Source: Siphonodentalium dalli | Lineage: Eukaryota; Mollusca; Scaphopoda; Gadilida; Siphonodentaliidae | Length of the DNA stretch: 64,000 nt | Direction: 5' to 3' | NCBI GenBank assembly: GCA_032622095.1 | Contig: CP136069.1 | Coordinates: 121,014,126 to 121,078,125 of the forward strand | Shown: positions 35,530-47,225 of the stretch, piece after piece | Position numbering within the stretch: position 1 is the stretch's first letter | How the letters are laid out: each line of letters starts with the position of its first letter | Translations under genes and position numbers: made by a program | The notes under the pieces: model-generated | What the model was told of the DNA's origin: nothing | The model's database searches: none | What the model saw: the letters and a program-made list of their open reading frames with translations, nothing else

Positions 35530-35775
35530 ATAGAGTAAGAACTATATATGTCTGTTCCCGACCCCTGGACCGATTTCAACCAAATTTAGTGTGGTGCATC
35601 AGGGTACCCAATCGCTAGAACGGCGTTATTTTGTTAATTTTTAAACGTTAAATTGAGCAATATGTTAGCTAAATAAATTCAAACATTTAATTTAAAAAAA
35701 AATGTAATTAATTAAAAACATATTTTTATTCAAAATGTTTTTAAAAATAACTATTTCTTCAAACACCTAGTCTCC
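35530..35775 (+). mobile_element. Helitron-like relic, same family as 21222-21520
   Basis: It shares gacccctggaccgat, tcaaccaaatttagtgtgg and the A/T-rich aaatgtttttaaaaata interior with the intact element at 21222. The 5' end is unclear, and the 3' hairpin region seems lost. Confidence 0.5.
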
Positions 35776-36654
35776 TAACAGCCGTAAGCTACTCCCCATA
35801 ATGCATATATGTGGAAAATTCCATTTAGGTTCGATCGGATATCCAAATCAACGTCCGTTGTGTACCAAACTCATGAAATTCGGTCTGTTTAAATAAAATC
35901 ACCTACCCTATATGTATGGGGTTGGGCAAACATTATCAACAGCTGGAAATTTCACGCCTGACACAACATTAGTTGGAAACACTACAACACATATATGTTG
36001 AATATATGCGTATATATATCAAACTTTCACGCTATGCATACAGCTAGTGATATCACTAGTAGATCGTAAACCGGTACAGATTAGCTGCCATAATATTACA
36101 CGGGACGCCCAATCATTGTCCCAGTTTAAGTGATTCAGTGATATATTCCAGTGAGTGGTGAAGCGATGGAGATTTATAGACTATTTATACTTGTAAAATA
36201 ATACATTCATAACAAACCGATGGTGTGCCTATTAAAGTTATGTGGAACACACCGGTAGGGTAGTCAAATAGAAATGGAGAATACTTTTGTTCAAAGTAGT
36301 TATTTTATAAATATTGTATCTAAATTGACAACATACACCATCATTCCTATATATTAATTAACTCTCGGTGACGAAATCGTTTGCCGTTTGTTCATCGCCA
36401 ATAGTTGCATCCAGAATTACAATTGAGCATAAGTCAGAAGATGTTTTCTATGGAGGTATATAGTATACGGTCGAGATGTTGGAATTTTTCGGCGATGTTA
36501 GTATAATGCTACATTCCTCCAGTTACCATAGCGCATGAGTACCAACTGGATCAGTTTCACTCACCCGAACAAATCCATAATATGTCTTTCTGAAACTTCA
36601 CGAGCGGTTGACCGAGCCCATGCACAATGGGGAAAGACTGTATTGCCTATATTG
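35776..36654. other. Non-coding stretch
   Basis: A short ttccaact-class fragment (agctggaaatttcacgcctg, near 35941) is present; otherwise nothing is recognisable. Confidence 0.4.
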
Positions 36655-37070
36655 ACAATTTAATGGGGAGGTAAAGTAACCAATTTTAATGGGGGTTTCC
36701 ATGCAAATCTCCGCAGCAAAAGTTATATATGAAACAGTTGTCTGGGCACTAAAGTAGCCATATCATTAAACAGACATAACATTTAACTGGCGGCTGCACT
36801 TGGTAAATTGGCAATTTTTGCTATAAATTTGTGACTTTTTTTTCCTGGAATTACAACACTTGACCAATCAATATAAAATAAAGAAAATAAACCAACATTC
36901 AAATGAAATATATTCCAAGCTGACCTGCCATATTGATATGTATTGCTTTCAATACCCCACAAAGTCACGCATAGAAATATTTGCAACTCTGTAACTTTTG
37001 CTGCGGAGATTTGCATGGACATGCCCATTCAAAATTGATCACTTGACCTCCCTCCCCCTTAACGAATTGT
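36655..37070. mobile_element. Inverted-repeat element, about 66-bp arms
   Basis: catgcaaatctccgcagcaa at about 36703 is mirrored by ttgctgcggagatttgcatg near 36999-37018. Pairing extends outward through aattttaatggg and cccattcaaaatt to the A/G-rich ends. The interior (about 265 bases) is non-coding. Confidence 0.7.
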
Positions 37071-37264
37071 TACATAATATATTGCCATTATTAGCCCAAG
37101 TAATCATAAATATTACTACAGTATAATCATATTAAATTAATTAATAAATTGATATGTGCGTGTGTAGACACACAACAATTTGTATTTAAAATGAAAATAT
37201 CCACACACACATCTGATAACAGCGATGGGTGGATGGTATTTGGAATATTCTACCATTTGTATTG
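37071..37264. other. Unique AT-rich flank of the LINE relic
   Basis: Nothing recognisable; contains short gtgtgt and cacaca runs. Confidence 0.35.
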
Positions 37265-38450
37265 CTATTTTATCAAATCATAACTCGAAAGAATAACAAA
37301 ATCAACATATATGGTCATGGCTGTGCTCGAGTGGTGGAATAAATGTCGTTTATCGACAAACAATGAAGCATAGGACCGATCATTTATTGGAGTTATATAT
37401 GTACCGCCATTAATTTTGTTACTGTATTTTTCACAAATATTATATAATTCCGACAACCCCGTACAACTCAGTGGGAGGCAATACCATGCCATCTGTGTGT
37501 GTAGGGCAAGTACAGTCGACACCGAATATAGTAAGACCATATGGTGACTCTGATAACAAATGAATCAATGCGTCTACGTATATCATGTAGTGCAAAGGTG
37601 AGAGAATAGTTCCTTGTCTGGCGCCCTGTTGTACATCGAACCAACGAGAATGTGTTTCATCATACTGGATACAACATTGGACAGTTTTGAGTAGTTGGTT
37701 TATCAGTTTAGAAGTCTGTCCTCGCATGCCACGTTTATGTATTTGTATAAGAGACCATCAACCCAGACAGTGTCAAATGCTTTCTAGACGTCTAAAAAGA
37801 AGCAGTATAATTTATGATTGCAATCGGAAGTGTAAGAAATGCATTCTCTCAAAAGGTATGCTGTCATTGTTGCGCTTACACTTTTTTGGAAACCATGATG
37901 TAACGGGTGTACCGAAAGAATGTTCGGTGCATATGATTCCAGTCGAGATTGCATAACTTTCTCAAATAATTTATACAATACAGACATTAGTGTTATTGCT
38001 CGATAGCTGTCAAATTCAGTTCTGGGCTTTGATCTTTTGATCCTTTGTACATTGTTACGATTATTGCGCGTTTCATTTGATTGGGTACATTTTGTGTGAG
38101 AAAGACTGACGTGAGTTATTCAGCGATTGTTTTCGTTAGTAGAGGGCTTCCATGAATAAGATGTTCATTTGTAATATTATCCCACCCGGCCGCTTTGTTT
38201 CGACTGAGAGAACGATAAATTGGTACAAGTTCCTTTCCGGTTACAGGGAACATAATGCGACGGTCAATTTCGCTCGTTTGGCTACATGAATATTCAGAAG
38301 ACTCACGCGAAACAAATGAGGTGATAAGATCAAAATGTTCAGAATTGAACTCATAGTGGTACAGGTGCGAGTATAGCTTTTCAAAGTAAGTTGCCCAGCC
38401 TTCTGAAACTTCCTAATCCGTGCGGAGGGTTTTTCCTTCATGACAGTAGA
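37265..38450 (-). pseudogene. LINE reverse transcriptase segment, inverted relative to its 3' part
   Basis: Read on the minus strand from 38450 downward, fragments in shifting frames give EGWATYFEKLYSHLYHYE, then SLSRNKAAGWDNITNEHL, SYRAITLMSVLYKLFEKV, HGFQKSVSATMTAYLLRE, KAFDTVWVDGLLYK, GARQGTILSP and YMIYVDALIHLL. These are successive motifs of a non-LTR reverse transcriptase, from the N-terminal linker through the fingers to the palm. The catalytic (F/Y)ADD motif is degraded to THTDGM, and a stop replaces the residue before KAFDTVW, so the copy is dead. The 3' end fades near 37265-37380. The next segment on the plus strand carries the C-terminal part, so the two were rearranged during insertion. 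Confidence 0.85.
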
Positions 38451-39430
38451 TCGGGTTTCGATCCAGAAAATTTATTACGAGAAACCGGCTGGGATACACG
38501 TTCGAGCAGAAGAGAAAAAGCAAAACGTATTCAATTTTTCAAAATGCTTAAGCGAGACACGCCTCCTTACTTATATACACTTGTCCCTCCGGTATCTGGA
38601 AGCCAAAACCAATTACGACTTCAGACAAAAAGGTCCCCGTTTTCTTGCGACAAGATATGAAAATTCATTCCTACCAGCTACCGTAAAATATGGAATTGCA
38701 TTCCACCAGAAACGAAAAGTTGTGACTCAGTTTCAAAATTCAAGAGATACATGTATATCTCCAAAATCGCAATACTATACCGTCATATCGTCATACAACG
38801 TTTACAAGACCAAGTCAAATCTACATTGTCGTCTGAGAAGCTATTGCAGTAACTTGAAATATGACCTGTTTTGCAATCATCTAAATAATAATCCATTCTG
38901 CGATTGTGGGGAACTGGAGACCGCCGAACATTTTTACTTCATTGTCCGATTTACAAAACAGAGAGAGATAACTGTTTTGTGAGTCGTAATATGACATTAA
39001 ATGTGAACACTTTGCTTAATGGATCGATTAACTTAACGTACAGGGAAAATGCAGTCATTTTCATGTCACTCCAAAAGTTCATAGATAGGACCGAACGATT
39101 TAACTGAGTACCATCACTAACTGATATACATATCTCATCTAAAGTGTAGTGAAAACAAATAAGAGTGCTCTCCCATAAACGACTGCAACCTATGCAGTGC
39201 GGGGGAGGGGTGTCGGACATGCAGCGATCAGCCACGGATATGCTCGCAGGTGCATGTTTGTGGAGCTGACAATTCATCACTCGAGACCAAAACAAATCAT
39301 GAAGCAACTTTACATCGCTGTAATGGCCACGAATAGGCACAGACTTACCATCAGATCCCTTTATATCTTATGTCTTATTGTCTATGTTATAATTGTATTT
39401 ATGTGCCTGGTTGAGAAATAAAATATTGTT
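38451..39430 (+). pseudogene. LINE C-terminal segment and 3' end
   Basis: The segment begins near LLRETGWDTRSSRREKAK and QFFKMLKRDTPPYLYTLVPP, shifts frame to YENSFLPATVKY and YCSNLKYDLFCNHLNNNPF, then CDCGELETAEHF, a C-terminal zinc-ribbon-like motif. It shifts again to CPIYKTERDNCF and FMSLQKFIDRTERFN, ending at a stop at 39107. About 310 bases of 3' UTR end in gagaaataaaatattg. These parts lie downstream of the reverse-transcriptase core in Jockey/CR1-group LINEs. At least two frameshifts are present. A second fragment of the family is at 20793-20868. Confidence 0.8.
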
Positions 39431-39536
39431 TACACTAAACAGAAGTACACTCGGCGACTAAAGTAGTACGGACAGGATAGCTACTATAGTAGATCAATTC
39501 GGTTCAATCAAGTTCCTGCATGGCATCAACCCCAAC

Positions 39537-40152
39537 GGGTGTGACTAATTACCGCCCGGGACCGCCCGGGGACCGCCCGGGGACCGCCCGGGACCGCCCG
39601 GGCGGCGCCACGGGCCCGTGGACACAATATATCGACGGTATAACGTAGCGACATGCCACCTGAGGGCAACATAGAAAAATTTACTCGCTCGCTCGTCTCC
39701 GGCCGGTCATATTAACCCCACAAATGCCGATATTAGCTAAAAGAGCCTGGGTGATTACTGGTGTCTTCGTGTGTTTTCAGACAGATTATTTTGGTGATTC
39801 TCGGTAGTGCAATACACCTGAGTGTTAATTCCATGTATTGACTCGTTGACGCGTCCACGGCCGATGTTATTAACCCCTCAAATTCAGGTAAAATAGTGTA
39901 TACACAAAAGAACCTTGGAACCGGCCGGGACCGCCCGGGCGGCCCCATGGGCCCGTGGACACTATATCTCGACGTTATAACATAGCGACATACCCCACGA
40001 GGTCAACCTAGAAAATGTTATTTTTTCTATGTTGCCCTCAGGTGGCATGTCGCTACGTTATACCGTCGATATATTGTGTCTACGGGCCCGTGGGGCCGCC
40101 CGGGCGGTCCCGGGTGGTCCCGGGCGGTCTTGGGCGGTAATTAGTCACACCG
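39537..40152. mobile_element. GC-rich fold-back element with 8-bp target duplication
   Basis: The ends gtgtgactaattaccgcccg and its complement (40130-40150) enclose GC-rich tandem ccgcccggga units and long arms including gacggtataacgtagcgaca. A third partial arm copy lies at 39920-40016. The flanks show accccaac at 39529-39536 and 40153-40160, consistent with an 8-bp target duplication. No transposase is present. Confidence 0.8.
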
Positions 40153-41759
40153 ACCCCAACCAAGCTTTAAATACAATAGAGGGGATATATAGTGTTGTAC
40201 TGGGAAGTCATTTGTTCCTGGATATATTTAGGTGCTTTGAGTATGAGTACATTTTATCGCCTATACAGAACGAAAAATTAACGCAAAATCTGAGAATTAT
40301 GTCGTTTATTTGTATACATATGCATTTGAAATAGTTGTTATTGGCCTGAATAAAAAAAATTAGATCATTGGTTAGTCGCGTGGTTAAGTTAACTTATTGA
40401 TTTGTTGACGTTTAACCCCTTTATTAACATATCTTGTACACATGTTGTCAGCATTTTTGGTCAAAAGTGATGCCAATCGGAAGAAAATATAGTAGAAGAA
40501 AGGCAAATATCCTCGAGTACAGGCTTACACAATGTGATGCCGTTAGGCCGGAATTCTGCTCGATACAAAAACAAAATCAAACATGTCCTAAGCCAAGAAA
40601 TCACCCCGACATCACAGCTTTAGAACTTTAGAACTTGACACCGCGTAATGATGGAACGTTCCAACTGGTATCCATAAATCATTCCAAAAACATTCTCATA
40701 AAGTAAGTAAATACATAAATTCGACTTTGGTGTAAAACAACAAACTTCACACTAAATAATGCTTGGAAAATCAAACAATAAAAGAATTTGAACCAAATTT
40801 TAGAATGAAATTTCCAACTGCATGATGTCAATAGTGTCGGGCATGGAATATCCAACTGTTGAATTTCACTAGTCTAAGAAATTTCCATATGCAGCACTCC
40901 CCTGTACAAGACCGAATTGTCTGCACCTCACACTATTAGGGGTGTTGCTATAGGGATAGATCTCCGTTGATGGGAGATGGTCCATCTTGGAATTTCTAAG
41001 TGCACCTCTTGGACCAAAACCACATTCCCAACTTCATTAAATTCATTTGCACCGCACTCATCGTGGGTTGAAATGTCACAAACCGGCACGTCGAACTCCC
41101 CAATTATTGGAAACTTAGGGTATTTTCAACTGATTGCAATATGAATCCAAATATTAACCGATTGTTGGATTATATACAGTTTTTTTAAAAATCGCACAAA
41201 ATATTGGTTGCCGAAAAACAAACTATCAGAATATTTTCAATTTATTTTATGTCTAAAATTTTCAACTAATGTAAAATCAGGCATGGAATTTGCAACTATA
41301 CTGAAGAGTTTGGCTAAAGTTGGGATGGAGTGTTTGATAACCATAACCCCACGTCCATGAACTCAAGATTTTTCAACCTAGCGTACCTGTGGCTGGACAT
41401 TTTCCAACTACGTAAATGCCATTTCAGTCCAACAAATACATCTGAAAGTAGTGGAATATTATATTAGTATTGACACCGAAGTCGAATATTTCCCTTCTTC
41501 TGGTCAAATTATTTCAAACCATATATATATAGAGAGCGTTTGATTAGAATTCGCAATATTTGGAAGGTTTCAGGTACCAGTCGGAACTTCCAACCAATAA
41601 CTTATTGGGTGCATGGGCAGTGAACATAGAAGCTCTCTGACTTGAACATTTCGGTCTGGGCTGCAGTTAAATAGTCTAAATGGTCACCATTATTACCATT
41701 CTCATACATGTAGCTACGCCCCCGTTAGATATTCTTTCAATTATTTCACGACATTGCCG
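40153..41759. repeat. Non-coding stretch with decayed ttccaact-class repeats
   Basis: Phrases such as gaatatccaactgttgaatt, gaaatttccatatgcag, ggaatttctaagtgcacc and aaccataaccccacgtcc recur between about 40740 and 41660. They point to several decayed copies of the class that ends in ccacgtccctg-like termini. No gene is visible. Confidence 0.4.
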
Positions 41760-42084
41760 GATTTCTTTAATTACCTTCTATGTTATGTTGTTATAAGAAA
41801 CAGGCGAAAGCTATAGGCGAAACATCGCCCATGTGAAATTGGTTATAACGAGGACGCAGTTGATTGGCGAAGATTAATTGGCTCCACGTTGAGCAACGCA
41901 TCGCGTAATATTGCGGCGGCATGCCGTTGCCGCGCGACGTTAGGTGGGATCAAACCTTAAACGCCATCGCGCTAAAGCGTTAAACTCAATTTTATTAAAA
42001 AGTTGAAAAGTGCCTATAAATTTGTATTGCACCGGCGAGTGATTTCAGTGTATATAATATATAAATATCTCGTTCATGCATATT
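41760..42084. other. Non-coding stretch
   Basis: Unique DNA with a GC-rich patch near 41900-41950 (cggcggcatgccgttgccgc). No gene or RNA is recognised. Confidence 0.35.
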
Positions 42085-42242
42085 TAAGAAATAACTCTTG
42101 TATCGATTAGGCTTATGCAGTTATAACCGAAAAGTTTGAAGATAAATTGCATAACGCGCGTAGCGTAATTATAGAAATTTTATCTTCAAACTTTTCGCTT
42201 ATAACTCACAACCTTAATCGAAACAAGAGTTATTTCTTATAA
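42085..42242. mobile_element. Hairpin MITE, about 62-bp arms
   Basis: agaaataactcttgtatcga (42089) pairs with tcgaaacaagagttatttct near 42219-42238, and gttataaccgaaaagtttga pairs with tcaaacttttcgcttataac. The loop carries ataacgcgcgtagcgtaatt. Arms are near-identical. Confidence 0.75.
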
Positions 42243-42679
42243 TATAATACGTCATTCCACAAGATAAACACATAAGTAGAAGGTATAGGTACAAAAGGAG
42301 CGTAAACCTTTGAGATTATTGACGACGAAAAAGACGCTCCCAAAGTTCAATTATGTCAATCAAACATCCAATTATCAAGTGATCAAATGTTCACTCCACT
42401 GTGACAGCAGGTCTTCCAGAAATATTTCGCCTGTATATTGTGACATGAGTTGTTAGTTATGAAACTTCATTTCTTGAAACTGTTAGCTGGATATGCTGGA
42501 TCGAGTCTTGTTGATTTTTCTAGTTACTTATGCACCTACGTATATTGGTGGGCAATTAGCAGTAAATTTAATGACAGCATAGTACTGCCTTAAGGATTTT
42601 TGAAGCAGCATCGGAATCCCGTTTATATTGCAGAAAGTATCGAATAGTTTTCATGTACATTTTAGGCACGCGATATATA
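42243..42679. other. Non-coding stretch
   Basis: Nothing recognisable. Confidence 0.35.
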
Positions 42680-42687
42680 CATGTAGT

Positions 42688-43850
42688 CAGGGATGTGGCT
42701 AGATGGTCTCCGCTGGGGGGGGGGGGTGTCCACCTTGGGAATTTCCAACTGCACCCCCCCCCCCCCTTGAGTCGGAATCACACCAACACAACTTTTTGCA
42801 TAATTCCATTTGCACCCCCCCCCCCCCCATTGAGTCGGAATCGCACCAACACTATTTTTGCATAATTCCATTTGCACCCCCCTTGTACCTCATGCTCAGG
42901 CCTAATTTCCTATATATTCATAAGCCATGCTTCTATTTTCCCAGTATGAGAACATTAAGATATTTTAACCTGAAAATTGCCCAAAAAAAAAATCAACTAG
43001 TGATCTAATTCCAGACAAATGCACACAGCTACCGACAACAGACCAGGGAACACCAGGCCGACCATGGTTGTTTGGCCCGGTGTGAGAAAATTTTGAAAAC
43101 TATATACAAGAAAATCGCAAATCCTAGCATCTAGACTGGCCTCAACTGAAGCTTTCCTAGTGTTGGGAATTTCAAACCTCATGCTCCCCCTCAGGTTGGA
43201 AAATTCTTCAACTGATGACCATTTATGGCTACAAGTTTGACCAAATGTAGTAAAATATTGTTTTGCTAAACTAATTAGCAGTTTTGTATTGGCCATGTGG
43301 ATGGGCCAATGACACACCGGGCCGACCATTGTTTGGCCCGGTGTGCGAAAATTTTGAAATCTGAACAAGAAAATCGCAAAATCCTAACATCTAGACTAGC
43401 CACAGGCCTTCCTACTGTTTGGAATTGTCATATGTTGGAAATTTCAAACCCTACACCCCCACTTAGGTTGGAAAATTTCCAACTGATGACAATTCCAATG
43501 ACAATGTTGACCAATTGTATTACAATATTGTTTTCTTAAATTAACTAGAAGTTTTTGACTGGCCACGGGGGAGGGACCAGGACACAAGCTTTCCAAGTGT
43601 TGGAAATTTCCAACTGATGTCCATTTCTGTCAAAATATTTGACCAAAAATAGGAACATATGCAAATATTGGTCGAAAAACAATAAATTCCCCCCAATAAA
43701 TTGTTTTATAATCAAACTACAAGAACATTTTCAACCTATTGTTGGTGTGAAATTTCGTTGTGGCAGGTATGAAATTTCCAACTATTGGAAATATAGCTCT
43801 CTGCTGGGGGGGATGAGACACCCCCACACCCCCATCTAGCCACATCCCTG
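42688..43850. mobile_element. hAT-like non-autonomous element with 8-bp target duplication
   Basis: The terminal inverted repeats cagggatgtggctagatgg and ccatctagccacatccctg are exact complements, directly flanked by catgtagt at 42680-42687 and 43851-43858. An 8-bp duplication and a CAGGG-type end fit the hAT superfamily. The 1163-bp interior contains C runs and repeats such as ggaaatttccaactgatg and ttgtttggcccggtgtg (twice, near 43067 and 43329), with no transposase frame. Confidence 0.88.
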
Positions 43851-43858
43851 CATGTAGT

Positions 43859-44858
43859 CGTGGTAAGACAGCACGGTGCTGCTATGAGCGCTGTCATTTC
43901 AATATCAGAAGTAATCAGAAATAACTTTAATTGCTAAATTTGTGACAATGGGTTTATAGTATTATATGGAATTGGCAGCTTACGATTAAATTATATTAAT
44001 ATATTTTTATCACACGAACATGACAAAATCCTGCAATTACTCAATGCTAAATTTGAGGCCCGCAAATCATTAGCCGTTTTGGGTTCTGTTGTTTTTGTGA
44101 CATCAAGCAATAATTACCTGAAAACGATCCTATATTTTCCAGATTAGGTTTGAGTATAAGTTATCCATAATCCCAAGCGTTTCAAGTCAAGAATCACACG
44201 TTCATATATTGGCCATGGAAGTAAAATCCTTGGGAAACATCACAAAATGTTCGAGGAAGATAATCAGCCATTAATTTGTTTTATTTTGTTTGCATCACAC
44301 GCCAGCTGGTGGTGATTGATATATCTTATAATGAAAATTAATTTAACTCCAGAAAAAAAGTAATTCGATTAATCCACGGTAGAAAACGACACGCAGGTAA
44401 AATGCCAGTGGGTAACTGGAGATTGAATGTAAGCGAGTTACAGTGTTACCAGTATTTAAAAGATATTTGTATCTGGTAGCTAATTAGTATCCACAGGAAG
44501 AGTTTACCTGGTCCTCGTGCGTACAGCGTTAACAGAAACACTCGATAAAACGCGAGGTTAGGACCAGAAACATTATCCCGCAATATCGCTGAACATGGTC
44601 TCTAATTGGAAAGCGTGTACAGACAGCGTTTGATTACACTTCGTAGATTTGATAAAAAAAAAATCGCATCCATTCTCGTTCTGGACGAGACTCATTTCGT
44701 TCAAAAGCTTGATGAATAAAGCACTGGTGTGGATAGGGCCCTAAGCGATGACTGTTTAGGAACTTAGGGTACGTTAATTCACACAGATGAAATAAATGCC
44801 TGACAGTCACACGGTGAGATTGTGTAATTGTCTAATTCTTTAAGAATTTGTCTAAACT
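43859..44858. other. Non-coding stretch
   Basis: AT-rich unique DNA; no gene or repeat recognised. Confidence 0.4.
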
Positions 44859-45114
44859 CCCTTTCACGGCGGGAGCTGCGCTGGTGCCGCACTAAAGATC
44901 CCGTGCCAGTGCATTCTTTTACATATGTGAGTTTCCCATAGAGAGCCTAGCATGAATTAGATAATGCACTGGATTACAAGGTGAATGTAAATATTGCTGG
45001 GCCATTGTATTCTCTTATATATGCGATGCTCCATATGTGAGACTCGTATATATAAGAGAATGCACTGGCACATGGTTTACGCAAATTTTCAGGAAGCTCC
45101 AGTTCATGAAAGGG
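44859..45114. mobile_element. Decayed piggyBac-like MITE
   Basis: The right end tgaaaggg is followed by TTAA (45115-45118), and the left end begins ccctttca. Inside are two mutated hairpins with gccagtgcattcttttacat and ttctcttatatatgcgatgc, clearly related to the 69-bp palindromes at 34147 and 34295. The left TTAA has been lost. Confidence 0.7.
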
Positions 45115-45509
45115 TTAAGGTATTCCACAAATGAAATTTTCCCGCAAATATCCTTGTAGATATCTGGGAAGAATCAATCGGACAAACACACAACAAACAA
45201 AAGACACATGACATCTAAAATAATCACCACGAGGCCTGCATTAGATAGCCATCTGGGAAGAATTTCAAATAAATCTTCCTGGCAAATTTGTCCAGCTATG
45301 CATGTGAACACAGCCTGTCTTGTTACCGCCACGCCAGTGGGTGTACACTGGTGTAGAGTTTCTTATGTTTGAGCGGACGATCGATAATCCTCTGGGCGAA
45401 TATATTATGGTTAGCTATTTCGTACTTGAGATAAACCGTTCCGATATTGACGATAGTCCAACAAAGATTAGCACATGTGTTCACGTCACCGGTGTAATTG
45501 TGGAGACAT
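45115..45509. other. Non-coding stretch
   Basis: No recognisable feature; the overlapping short frame to 45658 is driven by the repeat that follows. Confidence 0.35.
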
Positions 45510-46330
45510 GTTTCTATTATGAAGGTTCGCTATCCAGAAGGTCCACTATTCCGAAGGTTCTCTATTCTGAATACTTGCTATTTCGAAGGTTCACTATTCT
45601 GAAGGTTCGCTATTCCGAAGGTTCTCCATTCCGAAGGTTTTTGTTATTTTTGGGTTAATTCTATATTCTAAAGTATTGAGAGGGTTCATTATCACGAAGA
45701 TTCCTTTTATGGAGTGTGTGCTCACATCCGAACTGATCCTGCGCGCACACCGATACAGATACAGGAGGAAACAACTTAGAACATTAAATGTGATTTTGTT
45801 TTGTTTTCGCGGGTTTTCTTGAGATTTAATGTGATTACCTGGGCCCATACCTTTGAATTCTTGGCATATAATATGAATGTTGTGGTATATATGGACCATC
45901 CAGCATTGGGACACGACACAGGTACAGCTGACTTACGTGCTGTTCTGTGCGGGCTCCAATTTGGGGTTCAATATTATAAGGGCCAAATTTAGAATTTTAT
46001 GGGCCCATACCTTTGAACTCTGGACATAAAATATGAATATTGGGGGGCATTTCTCTACTCCGAAGGTTCACTATCCCGAAGGTACACTATTCCAAAATTT
46101 CTCTGAATGTTCGCTATTCCGAAGGTTCACCAATCCGAAGGTTCGTTATTCCAAAGGTTCTCTATTCTAATGGTTTTTGTTATTTTAAGGTTAATTCAGC
46201 TTCTAATGTATTGAGAGGGTTCATTATCACGAAGATTCTTTTTATGAAGGAAATAACTTAAAACATTAAATGTGTTTTTGTTTTGTTTTCGCGGGGTTTC
46301 TTGAGTTTAATGTCATTACGTATGACCTTA
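45510..46330 (+). repeat. Direct duplication (~530 bp) with ccgaaggttcgctatt microrepeats
   Basis: Around 45520-45640 and again around 46050-46175, variants of ccgaaggttcgctatt recur about every 16-17 bases. Both are followed by tattgagagggttcattatc and then by acattaaatgtg...ttttgttttgttttcgcggg. The phrase gggcccatacctttgaa also occurs twice (45841, 46000). This is an old tandem duplication of a segment with an embedded short-period repeat. Confidence 0.7.
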
Positions 46331-46789
46331 TTTCTCATTACATATTCACGCCAAGCAGCCCACATAATTGCTATGTTCCCTGCGATGTAATGTCATTACG
46401 TGTGACCTAATATCTCAATAATCTGAAACAAGAGTACGCCTGCTAAAGGCGAATTATTACAGTGGGACTATAATGCTCAATGAATGCTGGAGGCTATAAC
46501 AAACTGCGCAGCAGGATATCGCTGAATAGACGAGTATGAGATGAGCCTAACTGCAATTGTGACTTTGTTTAAAGGCCCACTTAATTTTGGAGTCATTCAT
46601 TTTTGTTATAGTATATACGGTTTTAATAACAATTTATGCCATAAAATTTGAATAAAATACTCTGATTCATCACCATTTGAAACGCAGAATACTTCTATCT
46701 CCTAGTTTGAAACACATTTTAAAAAACCGCGACAAGTCGTGCGTCGTATATCTAGCAATTAGCAACTAACATGTCCTCTTCGACTTTCC
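46331..46789. other. Non-coding stretch
   Basis: Nothing recognisable apart from atgtcattacgt(a/g)tgacc occurring twice (about 46310 and 46388). Confidence 0.35.
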
Positions 46790-47225
46790 ATAGATTTCAA
46801 CGTAATTTGATACTTAGTGGTATTTGTGTCCGGGAAGTGTTTGGACGGGTCAAATCGTGACCCCGACCTGACCTTGACCTTTAAAATTGTCAATGCAACT
46901 TCAATTTGGGTAAAACGGACGAATTTCGGCGAAATTTGATACCTAGGGATACTTTTGTCCGGGGAGTGTTTTGAATGGGTCAAATCCTGACATCGGAGTG
47001 ACCTTGACCTTCAATGTGGTCAATCAAAGGTCAAATCTGGTAAAACGGATGGATTTCGACGAAATTTGATACCTATGGGTACTTTTGTCGGGGAAGTGTT
47101 TTGGACGGGTCAAATCATGACCCTGACCTGACCTTGACTTTAGAAATAGTCAATTCAAGGTCAAATCGCGCCTTTCTCCGGAAATCTGATGGGGAAACAG
47201 CCCGGACGAAGTCGGGCCCATCAGC
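46790..47225 (+). mobile_element. Helitron-like relic with three ~133-bp internal repeats
   Basis: Three copies, starting near 46790, 46925 and 47055, share gacgaaatttgatacctatg, acttttgtcggggaagtg, cgggtcaaatcgtgacc and gacctgaccttgacctt. The 3' end has the hairpin cccggacgaagtcggg followed by cccatcagcttg, where the expected CTAG has mutated to CTTG. A related unit is at 54600-54900. The 5' end is not visible. Confidence 0.65.

Noticed and set aside
42688-43850. hAT transposase gene
   Set aside because: No frame of adequate length or known motif lies between the inverted ends; the element is non-autonomous.
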